A stretch of DNA of 64,000 bases from Cyclobacteriaceae bacterium (GTDB lineage: Bacteria > Bacteroidota > Bacteroidia > Cytophagales > Cyclobacteriaceae). Shown here piece after piece: positions 36,632 to 45,734 of the stretch (position 1 is its first letter; every line of letters begins with the position of its first letter). The notes below the pieces were generated by a model. It was given only the letters and a program-made list of their open reading frames with translations. It searched no databases and was not told the origin of the DNA. Both the position numbers and the translations under genes were made by a program. The DNA is taken from positions 434,001 to 498,000 of the forward strand of contig JANQKF010000013.1 of the NCBI GenBank assembly GCA_028281285.1, written 5' to 3'.

Positions 36632-37333
36632 TTATTTATTGGGCTTTCCTTTTGGCCATAGAGGTCGCATTTCAACGTCTACCACATGGTAATTTGGGTG
36701 CGTCTTTAGTGAATGAAGAATGCTGGAAGCCACATCTTCAGGTCTCATCATGTTTTCGTTAGCATCCCAACCTGATATCTCATCAAAGAAGTTCGTATTC
36801 GTAGATCCTGGGTAGATGCAAGTCACTTTAATACCGAAGTTCCTGACTTCCTTAAATAAGGAATGTGAAATACCTCGCACCGCAAATTTAGTCCCACAAT
36901 ATCCTGACATTTTTTCTATCCCTGTAATTCCCGCAATGGAGGCAATGTTTACAATGTGGCCTTCCTCCAAATCGATCATACCGGGAATGGCCACTTTAGA
37001 ACAATAGTATATCCCGTTGACATTAGTGTTAAACATGGCATGCCACTCATCTAAAGGCATCTCGTGCAACATCCCCATATAACCCAGACCGGCATTATTG
37101 ATCAGAACAGAAGGTTTGCCGAACTCAGTCGTAACCCTTTCATAGGAATCCCGAACATTCTCAAAATCCGAAACATCGGTTTTCACAAAGTGGAAGTCAG
37201 TATTATCAAGTGAAGGAGAGGTTCTCCCCCATCCTACAACTATCATCCCTTCATTCAATAAGGCTTTGACGGTTTCTAACCCAATCCCCTTGCTTACACC
37301 TGTAACGATGGCTACTTTTCCTTTCAATTCCAT
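36632..37333 (-). CDS. Short-chain dehydrogenase/reductase
   Basis: This 233-residue classical SDR has the cofactor motif TGVSKGIG (11-18), the NNAG motif (79-82) and the catalytic set Ser132, Tyr145 and Lys149 (Tyr-x-x-x-Lys in GYCGTKFAV). IYPGSTNTNF follows the active site as usual. Asp53 (KTDVSDF) contacts the adenine. Substrate unknown. It lies 23 bases before gldA on the same strand and may share its transcript. Confidence 0.92.
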   Translation of the reverse strand: MELKGKVAIVTGVSKGIGLETVKALLNEGMIVVGWGRTSPSLDNTDFHFVKTDVSDFENVRDSYERVTTEFGKPSVLINNAGLGYMGMLHEMPLDEWHAMFNTNVNGIYYCSKVAIPGMIDLEEGHIVNIASIAGITGIEKMSGYCGTKFAVRGISHSLFKEVRNFGIKVTCIYPGSTNTNFFDEISGWDANENMMRPEDVASSILHSLKTHPNYHVVDVEMRPLWPKGKPNK

Positions 37334-37441
37334 AGTGACGAAATTAAGAAGGATTGTCTAATTAATGTCCTCTCCCAAATTAATTTCCGGATTTCGCTTC
37401 AATCCAATTTTCGTATCTTAACTCAACATAGATTAACTACC

Positions 37442-37756
37442 ATGATTGTAACCACCACAGATTTTATCCCAGGGAGAGAAATTGACCAGATTTTAGGAGT
37501 TGCGAGGGGAAGTACCGTGCGGGCCAGAAACATCGGGCGTGATATTTTTGCCGGTTTTAAGAACCTCGTTGGAGGAGAAATTGATGAGTATACCAAACTT
37601 CAGGCCCATGCTCGTGAAGAAGCCCTTCACCGATTGAACCAAGATGCCGAACGACTTGGGGCCGATGCCATCATCAATTTGCGACTCACCACGGCTATGA
37701 TTATGCAAGGCACCGCAGAAATCCTCGCGTATGGGACGGCTGTCAAATTAAAATGA
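37442..37756 (+). CDS. YbjQ family (UPF0145, heavy-metal-binding domain) protein
   Basis: This 104-residue protein matches the YbjQ/DUF74 family along its full length: TTTDFIPGREIDQILGVARGSTVRA, then a helix with EYTKLQAHAREEALHRLNQDAERLGADAIINLR, and the closing strand ILAYGTAVKL. Members form pentamers. The name heavy-metal-binding is by homology, and the role is not settled. Its stop overlaps the start of a 46-residue membrane protein (ATGA), suggesting the two act together. Confidence 0.9.
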   Translation: MIVTTTDFIPGREIDQILGVARGSTVRARNIGRDIFAGFKNLVGGEIDEYTKLQAHAREEALHRLNQDAERLGADAIINLRLTTAMIMQGTAEILAYGTAVKLK

Positions 37757-37893
37757 CCTCACTTAACTGGATTGTTTACCTCATCATTGGAGGCCTTTTA
37801 CTCTGGGTTTTCTTTGCCATAAGACTGTCCATTGCGCTCAAAAAGAGAAGCAAGCAAGAAGACGAGGAAGAATTTGAAAAAAGGGATAACTAA
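37753..37893 (+). CDS. 46-residue single-helix membrane protein
   Basis: The ATG overlaps the YbjQ stop as ATGA, so translation is probably coupled. The 46 residues run from MTSLNWIVYLIIGGLLLWVF, a membrane helix (about 6-23), into a basic patch KKRSKQ and an acidic tail EDEEEFEKRDN. I recognise no family. The clean helix-plus-charged-tail design and the exact coupling argue it is real. Its stop overlaps the convergent peptidase gene by 4 bases. Confidence 0.6.
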   Translation: MTSLNWIVYLIIGGLLLWVFFAIRLSIALKKRSKQEDEEEFEKRDN

Positions 37894-39404
37894 CGCTTCG
37901 ATTCTTCCACTGATTGCGATAAGATTGACATAAAGCTTCGTATTCCGCTTGTTAAATTCCCAATTCTCAGGTTTTCATCCGGACTGTGTTGATTGTTGTC
38001 TGCATTCACCATTGGCACGATCACGGCAGGAATGTCCAGACCGTTAATGAATGTTGTTGTAGGAACGGTGCCTCCCATAATTCTGATTTTCACCGGTTCC
38101 TTATTCCATCCGTTGAACATGGCTTTACTCACCCATTGACCTGTAACGGAATTGATGTCCGTTCTGAACGGAAGAGTCGCCTTTCGACTTTTTTCGAGCT
38201 TAACAATTTTTGGAATCGTCAACCGCTCTTGCTCTGTTGGCTCCCGGTCAAGAACTTTGTAACCTTTGGATTCAATATGTGATTTCACTAATGCGATTAA
38301 ACGATCAGGGTCACTTTCCGGAACCAGGCGAATGTCAATGGCTGCCATAGCCTGAGATGGCACAATTGTTCTTACCTCATTACCCACCCAGGCAGCCTGC
38401 ATTCCTCTAACATTAAGAGAGGGGTATTGAAGGGATTCCTGATAGTTCTTTCCTACTTTCTCAGGATCTGCGATGCCAATGGTGTTGTGAATTAAAGTAA
38501 TGTTATCTGGAACTGCATTCATGACAGCCTTTGCTTCTTCGTCAAATTGAATTCCATCGTAATAGCCCGGAATCACTACCCTACCATCCTCATCCTTCAT
38601 TGAAGCAAGTAACTGTGACAGTCTGAAAACCGGGTTTGGCGCATAATTCCCATAGTGACCGCTATGTTGATGCGCTTTGGGTCCATACGCTGTAAGGTTA
38701 ATTGTGACTATACCACGGCAACCAAATACTACCGTGGGCTCTCCGGACAAATGCATTGGCCCGTCATTGATTACCAAATGGTCTGCTGCCAGAATGTCTC
38801 GATATTTTTCGACTGCTCCCGCCAATTGCTTCGAACCCTTTTCTTCTTCACCATCAAGTACCACCTTAATATTCACTTTAGCATCCAATCCGTTTTCATC
38901 CATGGCGTCAATCGCATTCAAAAGCATCACAATCGGACCTTTATCATCAGCAGTTGCCCGGCCGAAAATGCGCCAATCCGGGTCAATCTCACCTTCTATC
39001 TTGGTCCAATCCATTGCTGTCCATGCACCACCCTGTTTTTGCCTCAGTGTTGCCTTAAATGGATCTTCCTGGCTCCATTTGGCTGGTTCGACTGATTGAC
39101 CGTCAAAATGCATATAAAAGAGAATGGTGGACTCGGCACCAGAATATTTACGTTCTGCAAAGAACAATGGCGTGTTCGAGGTCTCAAGAACCTGAGTAGT
39201 AAATTTTCTCCTTTTGAAAGCAGACTCCAGCCAGACAACATTTTTTTTAATGTCTTCCAGATAGAGCGCATCATTGGGTATGGCCACAAATTCCTTAAGT
39301 TCCTTGAGGGCAACTCGAGTTTTGGTCGCACTGATTTTTCCAAAATCCTGGGCAGAAAGGGTTATTGTAATAGAGAGCAATGAAATGGTGAACAGGTATC
39401 GCAT
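37890..39404 (-). CDS. Secreted M20 family metallopeptidase
   Basis: This 504-residue protein has a signal peptide ending near LSAQ (about 19). It then shows the M20 peptidase pattern: metal ligands in YMHFDGQSV (His), RATADDKGP (bridging Asp) and DGEEEKGS (catalytic and metal Glu), and a C-terminal metal His in NQHSPDE. A dimerisation domain with HQHSGHYGNYAPNP sits between. Members are carboxypeptidases, dipeptidases or aminoacylases with two zinc ions. The periplasmic location suggests peptide scavenging; the exact substrate is unknown. Confidence 0.9.
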   Translation of the reverse strand: MRYLFTISLLSITITLSAQDFGKISATKTRVALKELKEFVAIPNDALYLEDIKKNVVWLESAFKRRKFTTQVLETSNTPLFFAERKYSGAESTILFYMHFDGQSVEPAKWSQEDPFKATLRQKQGGAWTAMDWTKIEGEIDPDWRIFGRATADDKGPIVMLLNAIDAMDENGLDAKVNIKVVLDGEEEKGSKQLAGAVEKYRDILAADHLVINDGPMHLSGEPTVVFGCRGIVTINLTAYGPKAHQHSGHYGNYAPNPVFRLSQLLASMKDEDGRVVIPGYYDGIQFDEEAKAVMNAVPDNITLIHNTIGIADPEKVGKNYQESLQYPSLNVRGMQAAWVGNEVRTIVPSQAMAAIDIRLVPESDPDRLIALVKSHIESKGYKVLDREPTEQERLTIPKIVKLEKSRKATLPFRTDINSVTGQWVSKAMFNGWNKEPVKIRIMGGTVPTTTFINGLDIPAVIVPMVNADNNQHSPDENLRIGNLTSGIRSFMSILSQSVEESKR

Positions 39405-39476
39405 GGCATTATATTTCTTAATGACAAGTTACCAGAGAAAATGAAATACACCACTCGAATTGGATGATCGGGACAT

Positions 39477-40295
39477 TTACTGCATTGCAATCAGCTGTCT
39501 GATTATAGTCGTCATACCCTTTTCGGCCTTGCCTGCAGCTGCAATTATATTCTCGATTTTAGCCTCCTCAAGATTATCCGGATCACAGAGATCAGTAATA
39601 GCTGAGATGGCAAAAACCGGCAAATTCATATGTCTTGCAACAATTACCTCAGGAACGGTAGACATTCCAACAGCGTCAGCACCGATAGTTCGAATGAATC
39701 TGTATTCGGCTCTTGTTTCCAGATTTGGACCACTTACAGCTGCGTACACCCCCTCATGACATCGAATGTTTTCAATTTTGGCAATCTCTAGTGCCTGATC
39801 AATCATCTTACGAGCGTAAGGTTCACTCATGTCAGGAAACCTTCCACCAAATGCATCCAGGTTTGGCCCTGCCAGTGGATTTTCTTTAGTGAGGTCGATA
39901 TGATCGTCAATGATCATGAGGTCGGCCACTTGAAAGTCAAGATTCACACCTCCTGCAGCATTTGAGATAAAAAGTTTCTGAATTCCGAGACTTTTCAGGA
40001 CGCGAATCGGGAAGGTGACTTCTTTCATAGTGTATCCTTCATAATAATGGAACCTCCCTTGCATAGCTACCACCTTCTTACCACCTAAAGTTCCAAAAAT
40101 CAGCTTGCCTTTATGAAACTCCACGGTAGACACAGGAAAATTTGGAATGTCCTCATATTCCAATTCAAGATCAATCGCAATATCCCCTACTAGTGCTCCC
40201 AAACCTGTACCTAAGACGATTCCAAAGTCTGGTTGAAAGTCGGTCTTGGAAGTGATGTAGTCAACTGCGCTCTGTATATGATTGATGTATTCCAT
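39477..40295 (-). CDS. Purine nucleoside phosphorylase (trimeric type)
   Basis: This 272-residue enzyme cleaves purine nucleosides with phosphate to base and ribose-1-phosphate. Marks include FGIVLGTGLGALV (phosphate loop), MQGRFHYYEGY, LFISNAAGGVN, the purine-site stretch VYAAVSGPNLETRAEYRFI and IGADAVGMSTVPEVI. It belongs to the low-molecular-mass trimeric group. I choose ATG 40295 (MEYINHIQSAV). The upstream in-frame GTG at 40310 is the last base set of a TATTTTTG promoter box, so it is probably not in the message. Confidence 0.95.
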   Translation of the reverse strand: MEYINHIQSAVDYITSKTDFQPDFGIVLGTGLGALVGDIAIDLELEYEDIPNFPVSTVEFHKGKLIFGTLGGKKVVAMQGRFHYYEGYTMKEVTFPIRVLKSLGIQKLFISNAAGGVNLDFQVADLMIIDDHIDLTKENPLAGPNLDAFGGRFPDMSEPYARKMIDQALEIAKIENIRCHEGVYAAVSGPNLETRAEYRFIRTIGADAVGMSTVPEVIVARHMNLPVFAISAITDLCDPDNLEEAKIENIIAAAGKAEKGMTTIIRQLIAMQ

Positions 40296-40309
40296 GTTCC
40301 TATTTTTCA

Positions 40310-40317
40310 CAAAAATA
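40310..40317 (-). promoter_or_regulatory. TAnnTTTG -7 box of the phosphorylase gene
   Basis: Minus strand TATTTTTG lies 15-22 bases before ATG 40295. Initiation just downstream would leave a very short leader and excludes the GTG at 40310 as start. No clear TTG element is seen at the normal distance. Confidence 0.45.
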
Positions 40318-40467
40318 TATTAGCCAGCATGATAAGAAGTTTTTATCTGACATTCCTGAACTTTTTTGGTTGAATTTGATTCTCATGGTAAGAAGTGTTG
40401 ATAAGACATTGACTCAACACGATCATAAAAATCAAAGTGCTAATTTAGCGGTCAAATTTAAAGGTGG

Positions 40468-40992
40468 ATGATAGCCATTGTAGTTGGAACGAATCGTAAA
40501 AACTCTGTTAGCAGACAGGTTGCTAACTATTACAGTCAGATTTTAGATCAAAAAGGTGCGGAAAACCGAATCGTTGATTTGGTAGACATTCCGGATGATT
40601 TTGTTGGAACTGCTCTCTACGAAAACAATGGGAGGAATGAATCATTCAACACACTGCGTGAAAAAGTACAGTCTTCTGATAAAATCGTTTTTATCGTTCC
40701 CGAATATAATGGCTCATTTCCCGGTATTCTCAAGGCTTTCATTGATGGATTGAAATACCCTGAAGGCGTACGTGATAAAAAGGGTGCCCTGATTGGTGTC
40801 TCATCAGGTGTTCAGGGTGGCGTGTTAGCCATGGCCCATCTCACTGATATTCTCAATTATCTTGGGATGAACGTATTGGCCCTCAAACCAAAACTAGCAG
40901 GAATTGAATCGAATTTCACTGACGGAAAAGTTACCAATGATTTGTACAATCAATTACTGAACGATCAGGCAAATCGATTGATCGAGTTCTAG
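40468..40992 (+). CDS. NADPH-dependent FMN reductase family protein
   Basis: This 174-residue flavodoxin-like protein has the flavin phosphate loop GTNRKNSVSRQVANYY (7-22) and the ring-binding segment VPEYNGSFPGILKAFIDGLKY, followed by GVSSGVQGG. Members reduce FMN, quinones, azo dyes or chromate with NAD(P)H. The natural substrate is not clear from sequence. Cytoplasmic, monocistronic, and convergent with the next gene at a distance of 2 bases. Confidence 0.92.
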   Translation: MIAIVVGTNRKNSVSRQVANYYSQILDQKGAENRIVDLVDIPDDFVGTALYENNGRNESFNTLREKVQSSDKIVFIVPEYNGSFPGILKAFIDGLKYPEGVRDKKGALIGVSSGVQGGVLAMAHLTDILNYLGMNVLALKPKLAGIESNFTDGKVTNDLYNQLLNDQANRLIEF

Positions 40993-40994
40993 AA

Positions 40995-41420
40995 CTATTT
41001 CGTATAGATAATATCCTGAAGACAAATCAACTGATCTCTCGTCATTGTCAACTGTGTTGCCGTAACGGTAAATTCGAGAACCTCTGAGTTATTATTGGAA
41101 TCTTCAAGGCGAATCTGAACTCCCCTTACCTCCCAAGTTCCACTGGACTCCGAGTCCTGCCCTCCGAATGTAGTGATTTGAGTATAAGTACCATCTTCGT
41201 TAATCACTAGCCTGGTGCATCTAGCTGCCGTGCATTCCTGCTCCTCTGTTTCCTCGAGGCTAGCGTCATTACATTCTCTCAGCACAAATCTGTCCAAGGT
41301 CCAGGTGCCAAAAAGATTTGAATCCACACCATCATCCGAGCTGCATCCACTCATTCCAAGACCGAATGTTATTACGGATACAATCATTACAGTTCTTAAC
41401 AACCAACTTTTCATCTTCAA
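40995..41420 (-). CDS. Lipocalin-like lipoprotein
   Basis: This 141-residue protein has a lipoprotein signal (lipobox GMSGC, Cys26). A small beta-rich domain follows with NLFGTWTLDRFVL, LVINEDGTYTQI, SGTWEVRGVQIRL and LEFTVTATQLTM. This strand pattern and the opening GTW are typical of the lipocalin-like (DUF4923/lipocalin_4-type) lipoproteins of Bacteroidota. Four extra cysteines (ECND, QECTAARC, LICL) may form disulfides. Function unknown. Confidence 0.8.
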   Translation of the reverse strand: MKMKSWLLRTVMIVSVITFGLGMSGCSSDDGVDSNLFGTWTLDRFVLRECNDASLEETEEQECTAARCTRLVINEDGTYTQITTFGGQDSESSGTWEVRGVQIRLEDSNNNSEVLEFTVTATQLTMTRDQLICLQDIIYTK

Positions 41421-41586
41421 CTTCTCGTTTAGGCTCGAAATATACTAAAAAGGTCAGCTCAAAGCAGCTTAACTGTAAGGATTCGAACCTTGATTAAACC
41501 AGTTATGTAAAAAACGGTCTTAAGAGTATAGCTAATTGCCAAAGCTGAGTTATACTAGCAAATAACCTGTAAGGTGTTTCGCATCA

Positions 41587-42693
41587 ATGAGGGTCAAAAT
41601 TCTTTCGTTTATTCTATTGTCTTTGCTGCTATTAACGGCTTGCCGAGACCCTATAGACCTTAATTTTGGAGTGGACCAGCGTAAACTGGTGGTTGATGGG
41701 TTTATCACGAACCTAGCTCAACAACACTCAATAAAGGTCAGTTATTCATCGGGCTTCACCAATGATGGTTTTTTTGAGCCTGATCCCGTCACCAATGCCT
41801 TGGTCGAAATTGAAGACGACCTTGGTCAATCGACCTCTTTAACCCATACGGGAAGCGGTGAGTATCTTACACCTGCTTTCCAAGCCCAACCCGATCGTTC
41901 ATATAAAGTTAAAGTCACACTGGAAGGCGAACGTTACGAATCCACTTTCCAACGATTACCCACATTCACTTCGACCGCTGACATTAGCTTTCAACCTGCC
42001 GAAAGAGAGGTGCTATCCAGTCAATTCGTTGTGGATCAAGCTGGAATAGGGATATATGCCAATCTGGAGGCCGTTAACGAGCCGGTGTATTACCAATGGC
42101 TTCAAAGGCACTATTACGTGTTTGAATCACCTTTCTACCTCTCGATTAGTCCCATTGGCAACCGCTTTTGTTTTGTAAGAGATTTTGACCGTGTTCAGGT
42201 AGATGTAGCTCAATCTATAGCTGGAAGTTCAGAAGCTACGGTAGAAATTGATTTTGTACTTACCTCCGGCAAGATGTGGCATGAATACGGAATTGAGGTA
42301 ATCCAACTTACCACCAATGCCGAATCATTTAATTATTGGGATCAAATTCAGCGCCAGTCCGAAAATGTGGGAAGTTTGTTTGATCCTGCTCCGGCTACAA
42401 TCGTAGGTAATATCCGAAATAGTAGTGGGGAACCAGCATTGGGTTTCTTTGGTGTCTATAACCAAAGCACTGATTATGTCTTTTTCAATAATTGTGAACT
42501 AGCCTTGGAGTTTAGAAGAAATCTTGGTCCTTGCCCTGCTGAGGAGAGCCCTGCTGCTCGACTTACCAGCCATTGTTATGATTGCATTTATACGCCCGGT
42601 GTTTCTGCCCAAACTGAACAGCCCAGCTGGTGGAGAGAGATCATTCCTGCACTAGACGCTATTGACAGAGAGGTTTGCCCGGGTAATTTTTGA
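41587..42693 (+). CDS. DUF4249 lipoprotein, copy 1
   Basis: This 368-residue lipoprotein has lipobox LLTAC (Cys19). It then shows the DUF4249 pattern: CRDPIDLNF, KLVVDGFITNLAQQHSIKVSYSSGF, a beta-sandwich with ALVEIEDDLGQS, and the C-terminal FFGVYNQSTDYVFFNNCEL. A cysteine-rich end (CPAEES, HCYDCIY) follows. DUF4249 genes often sit beside TonB-dependent receptors, and the proteins are thought to be cell-surface partners. No receptor is here; instead a close copy follows 188 bases downstream. The gap shows no terminator and nothing else I can name. Confidence 0.9.
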   Translation: MRVKILSFILLSLLLLTACRDPIDLNFGVDQRKLVVDGFITNLAQQHSIKVSYSSGFTNDGFFEPDPVTNALVEIEDDLGQSTSLTHTGSGEYLTPAFQAQPDRSYKVKVTLEGERYESTFQRLPTFTSTADISFQPAEREVLSSQFVVDQAGIGIYANLEAVNEPVYYQWLQRHYYVFESPFYLSISPIGNRFCFVRDFDRVQVDVAQSIAGSSEATVEIDFVLTSGKMWHEYGIEVIQLTTNAESFNYWDQIQRQSENVGSLFDPAPATIVGNIRNSSGEPALGFFGVYNQSTDYVFFNNCELALEFRRNLGPCPAEESPAARLTSHCYDCIYTPGVSAQTEQPSWWREIIPALDAIDREVCPGNF

Positions 42694-42881
42694 CCATAGC
42701 CAATGAACACCTGTTGGACAAAGTCACAGCGCAAAAATAAAACGGTTAGCCTTCTTTCGGAGAAACACAATTATGGGAAATTGAAAACTCTCCTTCTCAT
42801 TTCTAAGAAGTGAGATAAAGTGCGTGGTAGCAAAAAATCATGGGCTCGTTTTAGTGTTGATCCAAATTCACAAAACTACTT

Positions 42882-43991
42882 ATGCGCTATCACGTCTTTT
42901 ACTCCGTTTTTACAATTTTACTTCTAACGAGTTGTAGAGATCCTATCGACCTGACATTTGTAGCCGAAGATGTCAAATTGGTGGTTGATGGGCACATTAC
43001 AAATGTCCGGCAAAGGCATGAAATCAGAGTCAGTTATTCGTCCGGGTTCACTGATGACGGAGTGTTTGTGTTCAATCCAGTCACAGACGCCACCGTCAGA
43101 ATTGAAGACGATCTGGGTCAAGTGATCCCTTTGACACATTTCAGTGCTGGACGCTATTTAACAGAGGTATTCAAAGCATCAGCTGATCGCCAATATCGCG
43201 CAGTTGTCATTACTGAAAACGGGCGTTTTTCATCCACATTCCAACACCTTCCTGAGTACAAAGAAACAGCCAGTGTAACCTATGAACTCGCAGAAAGGGA
43301 AGTACTATCAGGAAACAGAATTGTCAACCAAAAGGGAATAGGGATATATGCGCACCTTTCAAAGGTGGATGCACCGGTGTTTTATCATTGGCAGCAGCGC
43401 CACTACTATGTATATGAAGCGTTGAGATATGCTGAAATTATTGATCCCATAGGAAATAGGTTCTGTTTTGTAAGAGATTTTGATCGCATTCAATTGGACA
43501 TTGCACAAAAAGTTCCGGGAGGATCACCGGGATTGGTTGAACTCGATTTTTTTAAGCCTTCCGGGGGCAAAACCTGGCATGAATATGCAGTTGAAGTGGT
43601 TCAACTTATTACCAACTCAGAGTCGTTTGAATTCTGGGAACAAATTCAGAGACAAACTCAAAATGTAGGAAGCCTATTTGATCCATCACCTTCCACCATC
43701 CTGGGTAATATTACTGACGAAGAAGGAAACGGTGTGCTTGGTTTTTTCGGGGTCTATAACCAAAGTAGTGATTACGTTTTCTTTAATAATTGTGAGCTAC
43801 CAAGGGATTTCAGAAGTAACCTGCCTTCTTGTCCTGAGACACAAGCCGACTTCTGGCGTAGGCGAAAACCTTGCTATGATTGCCTCAATCAACCGGGTTT
43901 TTCAGCACAAACGGAAATACCTTCCTGGTGGCGGCCGATAGTACCTGCACTAGGCACGTCAAGCCGTCAACCGTGTCCGGGGCCTTCTTGA
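42882..43991 (+). CDS. DUF4249 lipoprotein, copy 2
   Basis: This 369-residue lipoprotein (lipobox LLTSC, Cys18) is a clear tandem duplicate of the preceding gene. Shared stretches include CRDPIDL, LVVDGHITN, VSYSSGFTDDG, IGNRFCFVRDFDRIQ, VGSLFDPSPSTI and SAQTEIPSWWRPI. The middle strands differ most. The common C-terminal cysteine cluster (CYDC) is kept. The duplicated pair shares the terminator at 44070-44103. Function unknown; surface binding is the family-level guess. Confidence 0.9.
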   Translation: MRYHVFYSVFTILLLTSCRDPIDLTFVAEDVKLVVDGHITNVRQRHEIRVSYSSGFTDDGVFVFNPVTDATVRIEDDLGQVIPLTHFSAGRYLTEVFKASADRQYRAVVITENGRFSSTFQHLPEYKETASVTYELAEREVLSGNRIVNQKGIGIYAHLSKVDAPVFYHWQQRHYYVYEALRYAEIIDPIGNRFCFVRDFDRIQLDIAQKVPGGSPGLVELDFFKPSGGKTWHEYAVEVVQLITNSESFEFWEQIQRQTQNVGSLFDPSPSTILGNITDEEGNGVLGFFGVYNQSSDYVFFNNCELPRDFRSNLPSCPETQADFWRRRKPCYDCLNQPGFSAQTEIPSWWRPIVPALGTSSRQPCPGPS

Positions 43992-44069
43992 AACCCTCCT
44001 GTTTCATGTATTCAGCAAGAATTACATTTTTCCTGGCGTTTCAACTCGTTTAAGTACCAGAACAATTAA

Positions 44070-44103
44070 AAAAAGACAGCTCATGGCAGTAAGCTGTCTT
44101 TTT
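44070..44103. terminator. Bidirectional terminator between DUF4249 and ftsZ
   Basis: A perfect 12-bp stem pairs AAAAAGACAGCT (44070-44081) with AGCTGTCTTTTT (44092-44103) across a 10-nt loop. Runs of A and T at the ends allow it to stop transcription both ways. It closes the DUF4249 unit from the left and the dcw cluster from the right. Confidence 0.88.
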
Positions 44104-44146
44104 GATTGTCGAAACCTAACCTTTGAAATCGATTAGATTGTGTTGG

Positions 44147-45703
44147 CTAGTCTACATTATCATGCAGAAACTTATTGTCTCCCATGATCTCATCGTCCTC
44201 ATTCAGGTTATACCTGGACACATTGCTTTCTGAAGAAGGCAGTGTATCATTGAGTCTCACCTGTTTTCTTTGATAAGCAGGAATTTCCAACTTCTCCTTG
44301 AAGTCATTACTATCCAACTGATTGTTGTTCAAGCCTCTCAAGCGTTCTTCTCTGATTCGAGCTTGCTCCATCAGTTTTGCTCTTTTCATTTCCAGGAAAT
44401 TGCGGTTCCTTTCGTCCTCATACTGATCACGAATAGCTTCGTTTCGCTCAATGACTTCTGGCTCCTGAGGAGTCGATGGCACTTCATTCTGTACTTCCTC
44501 TACCTCATATTTTTCTTCAAGTGAAGACGTAAAGGAATAGCCCAGTTCCATTGGCTCTTCTTCCTGTTTTGATTCGTTTTCGGGTTTGGGCTCCGGCTTT
44601 TCAAAGTCGGTGGGAAAAAGAGACGGTTGCGAGTGTTTAGGTGAATGGGATACTTCCTCTTGAGTTTCGATCTGTTGACTCGTCTCCAGATCTATTACCG
44701 TTCTTTGATTACCCAACTTTGCTTCTAAAGCCGGAGCATTAAACCCTGTTGCTATTACAGTCACACTGATACTATCACCATGATCTGCGTCAATACCATG
44801 ACCAAAGATCACCTCTGCTTCATCACCAGCCTTGTCCTGGATGTATTCAGTGATCTCCATTAACTCGTCCATTTGTAATTCTGCTTCTTCCCCGGAAACA
44901 ATGGACAATAAGATTTTTTGTGCACCATGAATGTCCTTACTATTCAGCAATGGTGAAGCAATGGCCATTTCAGCCGCTCGAAGTGCTCTGCCTTCTCCTT
45001 CGGTGGTTGCAGAACCCATTACTGCAGCTCCTGCACCTTTCATGACCGTTTGAACATCCATAAAATCCACATTGACGTAGCCAGGAACTGTGATGATTTC
45101 TGCTATACCTTTTGCGGCAGTGGTCAACACGTTATCGGCTTCAGCAAATGCTTTCGAAATAGGTAGGTTACCATGAATTTCTCTGAGCTTATCATTGAGG
45201 ATCACGAGAACTGTATCGCAGTTCTCCTTCAACTCATCGATACCATTGTTTGCCGCAGAAGTCTTCTTGCGTCCCTCGAAAGAGAATGGAGCTGTAACAA
45301 TGCCCACTGTCAGAATATCCATCTCCTTGGCTACCTTGGCAATAATGGGAGCAGCACCGGTTCCGGTTCCACCACCCATACCGGCCGTGATAAATACCAT
45401 TTTGGTATCATCCGCGAGCATTTCACGAATATCTTCTTTACTCTCGAGCGCTGCATTCTTACCCTTATCAGGGTTGGCTCCTGCACCCAGTCCTTCCGTA
45501 AGCGCTGTGCCAATTTGAAGTTTGTTGGGCACCGGGCTACTCTTTAGAGCCTGCGCATCTGTATTGCAAACAATAAACTCCACATCCTTAATACCCTGAT
45601 TATACATGTGGTTAACAGCATTACTTCCTCCGCCTCCGACACCAATCACCTTGATGATCGATTTGTGACGTTGCGGGATGTCGAACATATAGTTATCTGC
45701 CAT
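44147..45703 (-). CDS. ftsZ: Cell division protein FtsZ
   Basis: This tubulin-like GTPase builds the division ring. From ATG 45703 (MADNYMFDIPQRHK) it has 518 residues. The GTP-binding signature is GMGGGTGTGAAP (about 108-119), with VGGGGSNAV near the N-terminus and the T7 loop VNVDFMDVQTVM. The C-terminal 190 residues form a long charged, disordered linker ending with IPAYQRKQVRL and NKFLHDNVD, the Bacteroidota-type tail. The frame is open to 45763, but that would overlap ftsA with unrelated residues. It is the last gene of the dcw cluster, 31 bases after ftsA. Confidence 0.97.
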   Translation of the reverse strand: MADNYMFDIPQRHKSIIKVIGVGGGGSNAVNHMYNQGIKDVEFIVCNTDAQALKSSPVPNKLQIGTALTEGLGAGANPDKGKNAALESKEDIREMLADDTKMVFITAGMGGGTGTGAAPIIAKVAKEMDILTVGIVTAPFSFEGRKKTSAANNGIDELKENCDTVLVILNDKLREIHGNLPISKAFAEADNVLTTAAKGIAEIITVPGYVNVDFMDVQTVMKGAGAAVMGSATTEGEGRALRAAEMAIASPLLNSKDIHGAQKILLSIVSGEEAELQMDELMEITEYIQDKAGDEAEVIFGHGIDADHGDSISVTVIATGFNAPALEAKLGNQRTVIDLETSQQIETQEEVSHSPKHSQPSLFPTDFEKPEPKPENESKQEEEPMELGYSFTSSLEEKYEVEEVQNEVPSTPQEPEVIERNEAIRDQYEDERNRNFLEMKRAKLMEQARIREERLRGLNNNQLDSNDFKEKLEIPAYQRKQVRLNDTLPSSESNVSRYNLNEDDEIMGDNKFLHDNVD

Positions 45704-45734
45704 GATTATGTTGTTTAGGTGTTCGTTGTATTTC

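Noticed and set aside
41461-41570. tRNA-like stretch on the minus strand with GGTTCGAATCC and a TAACTCAG...GGCAATTAGCT segment upstream
   Set aside because: The T-arm-like motif is good, but there is no anticodon stem of 5 bp, the spacing to the D-arm-like segment is about 60 nt, and the acceptor strands do not pair over 7 bp. It may be chance or a decayed tRNA, but not a tRNA gene.
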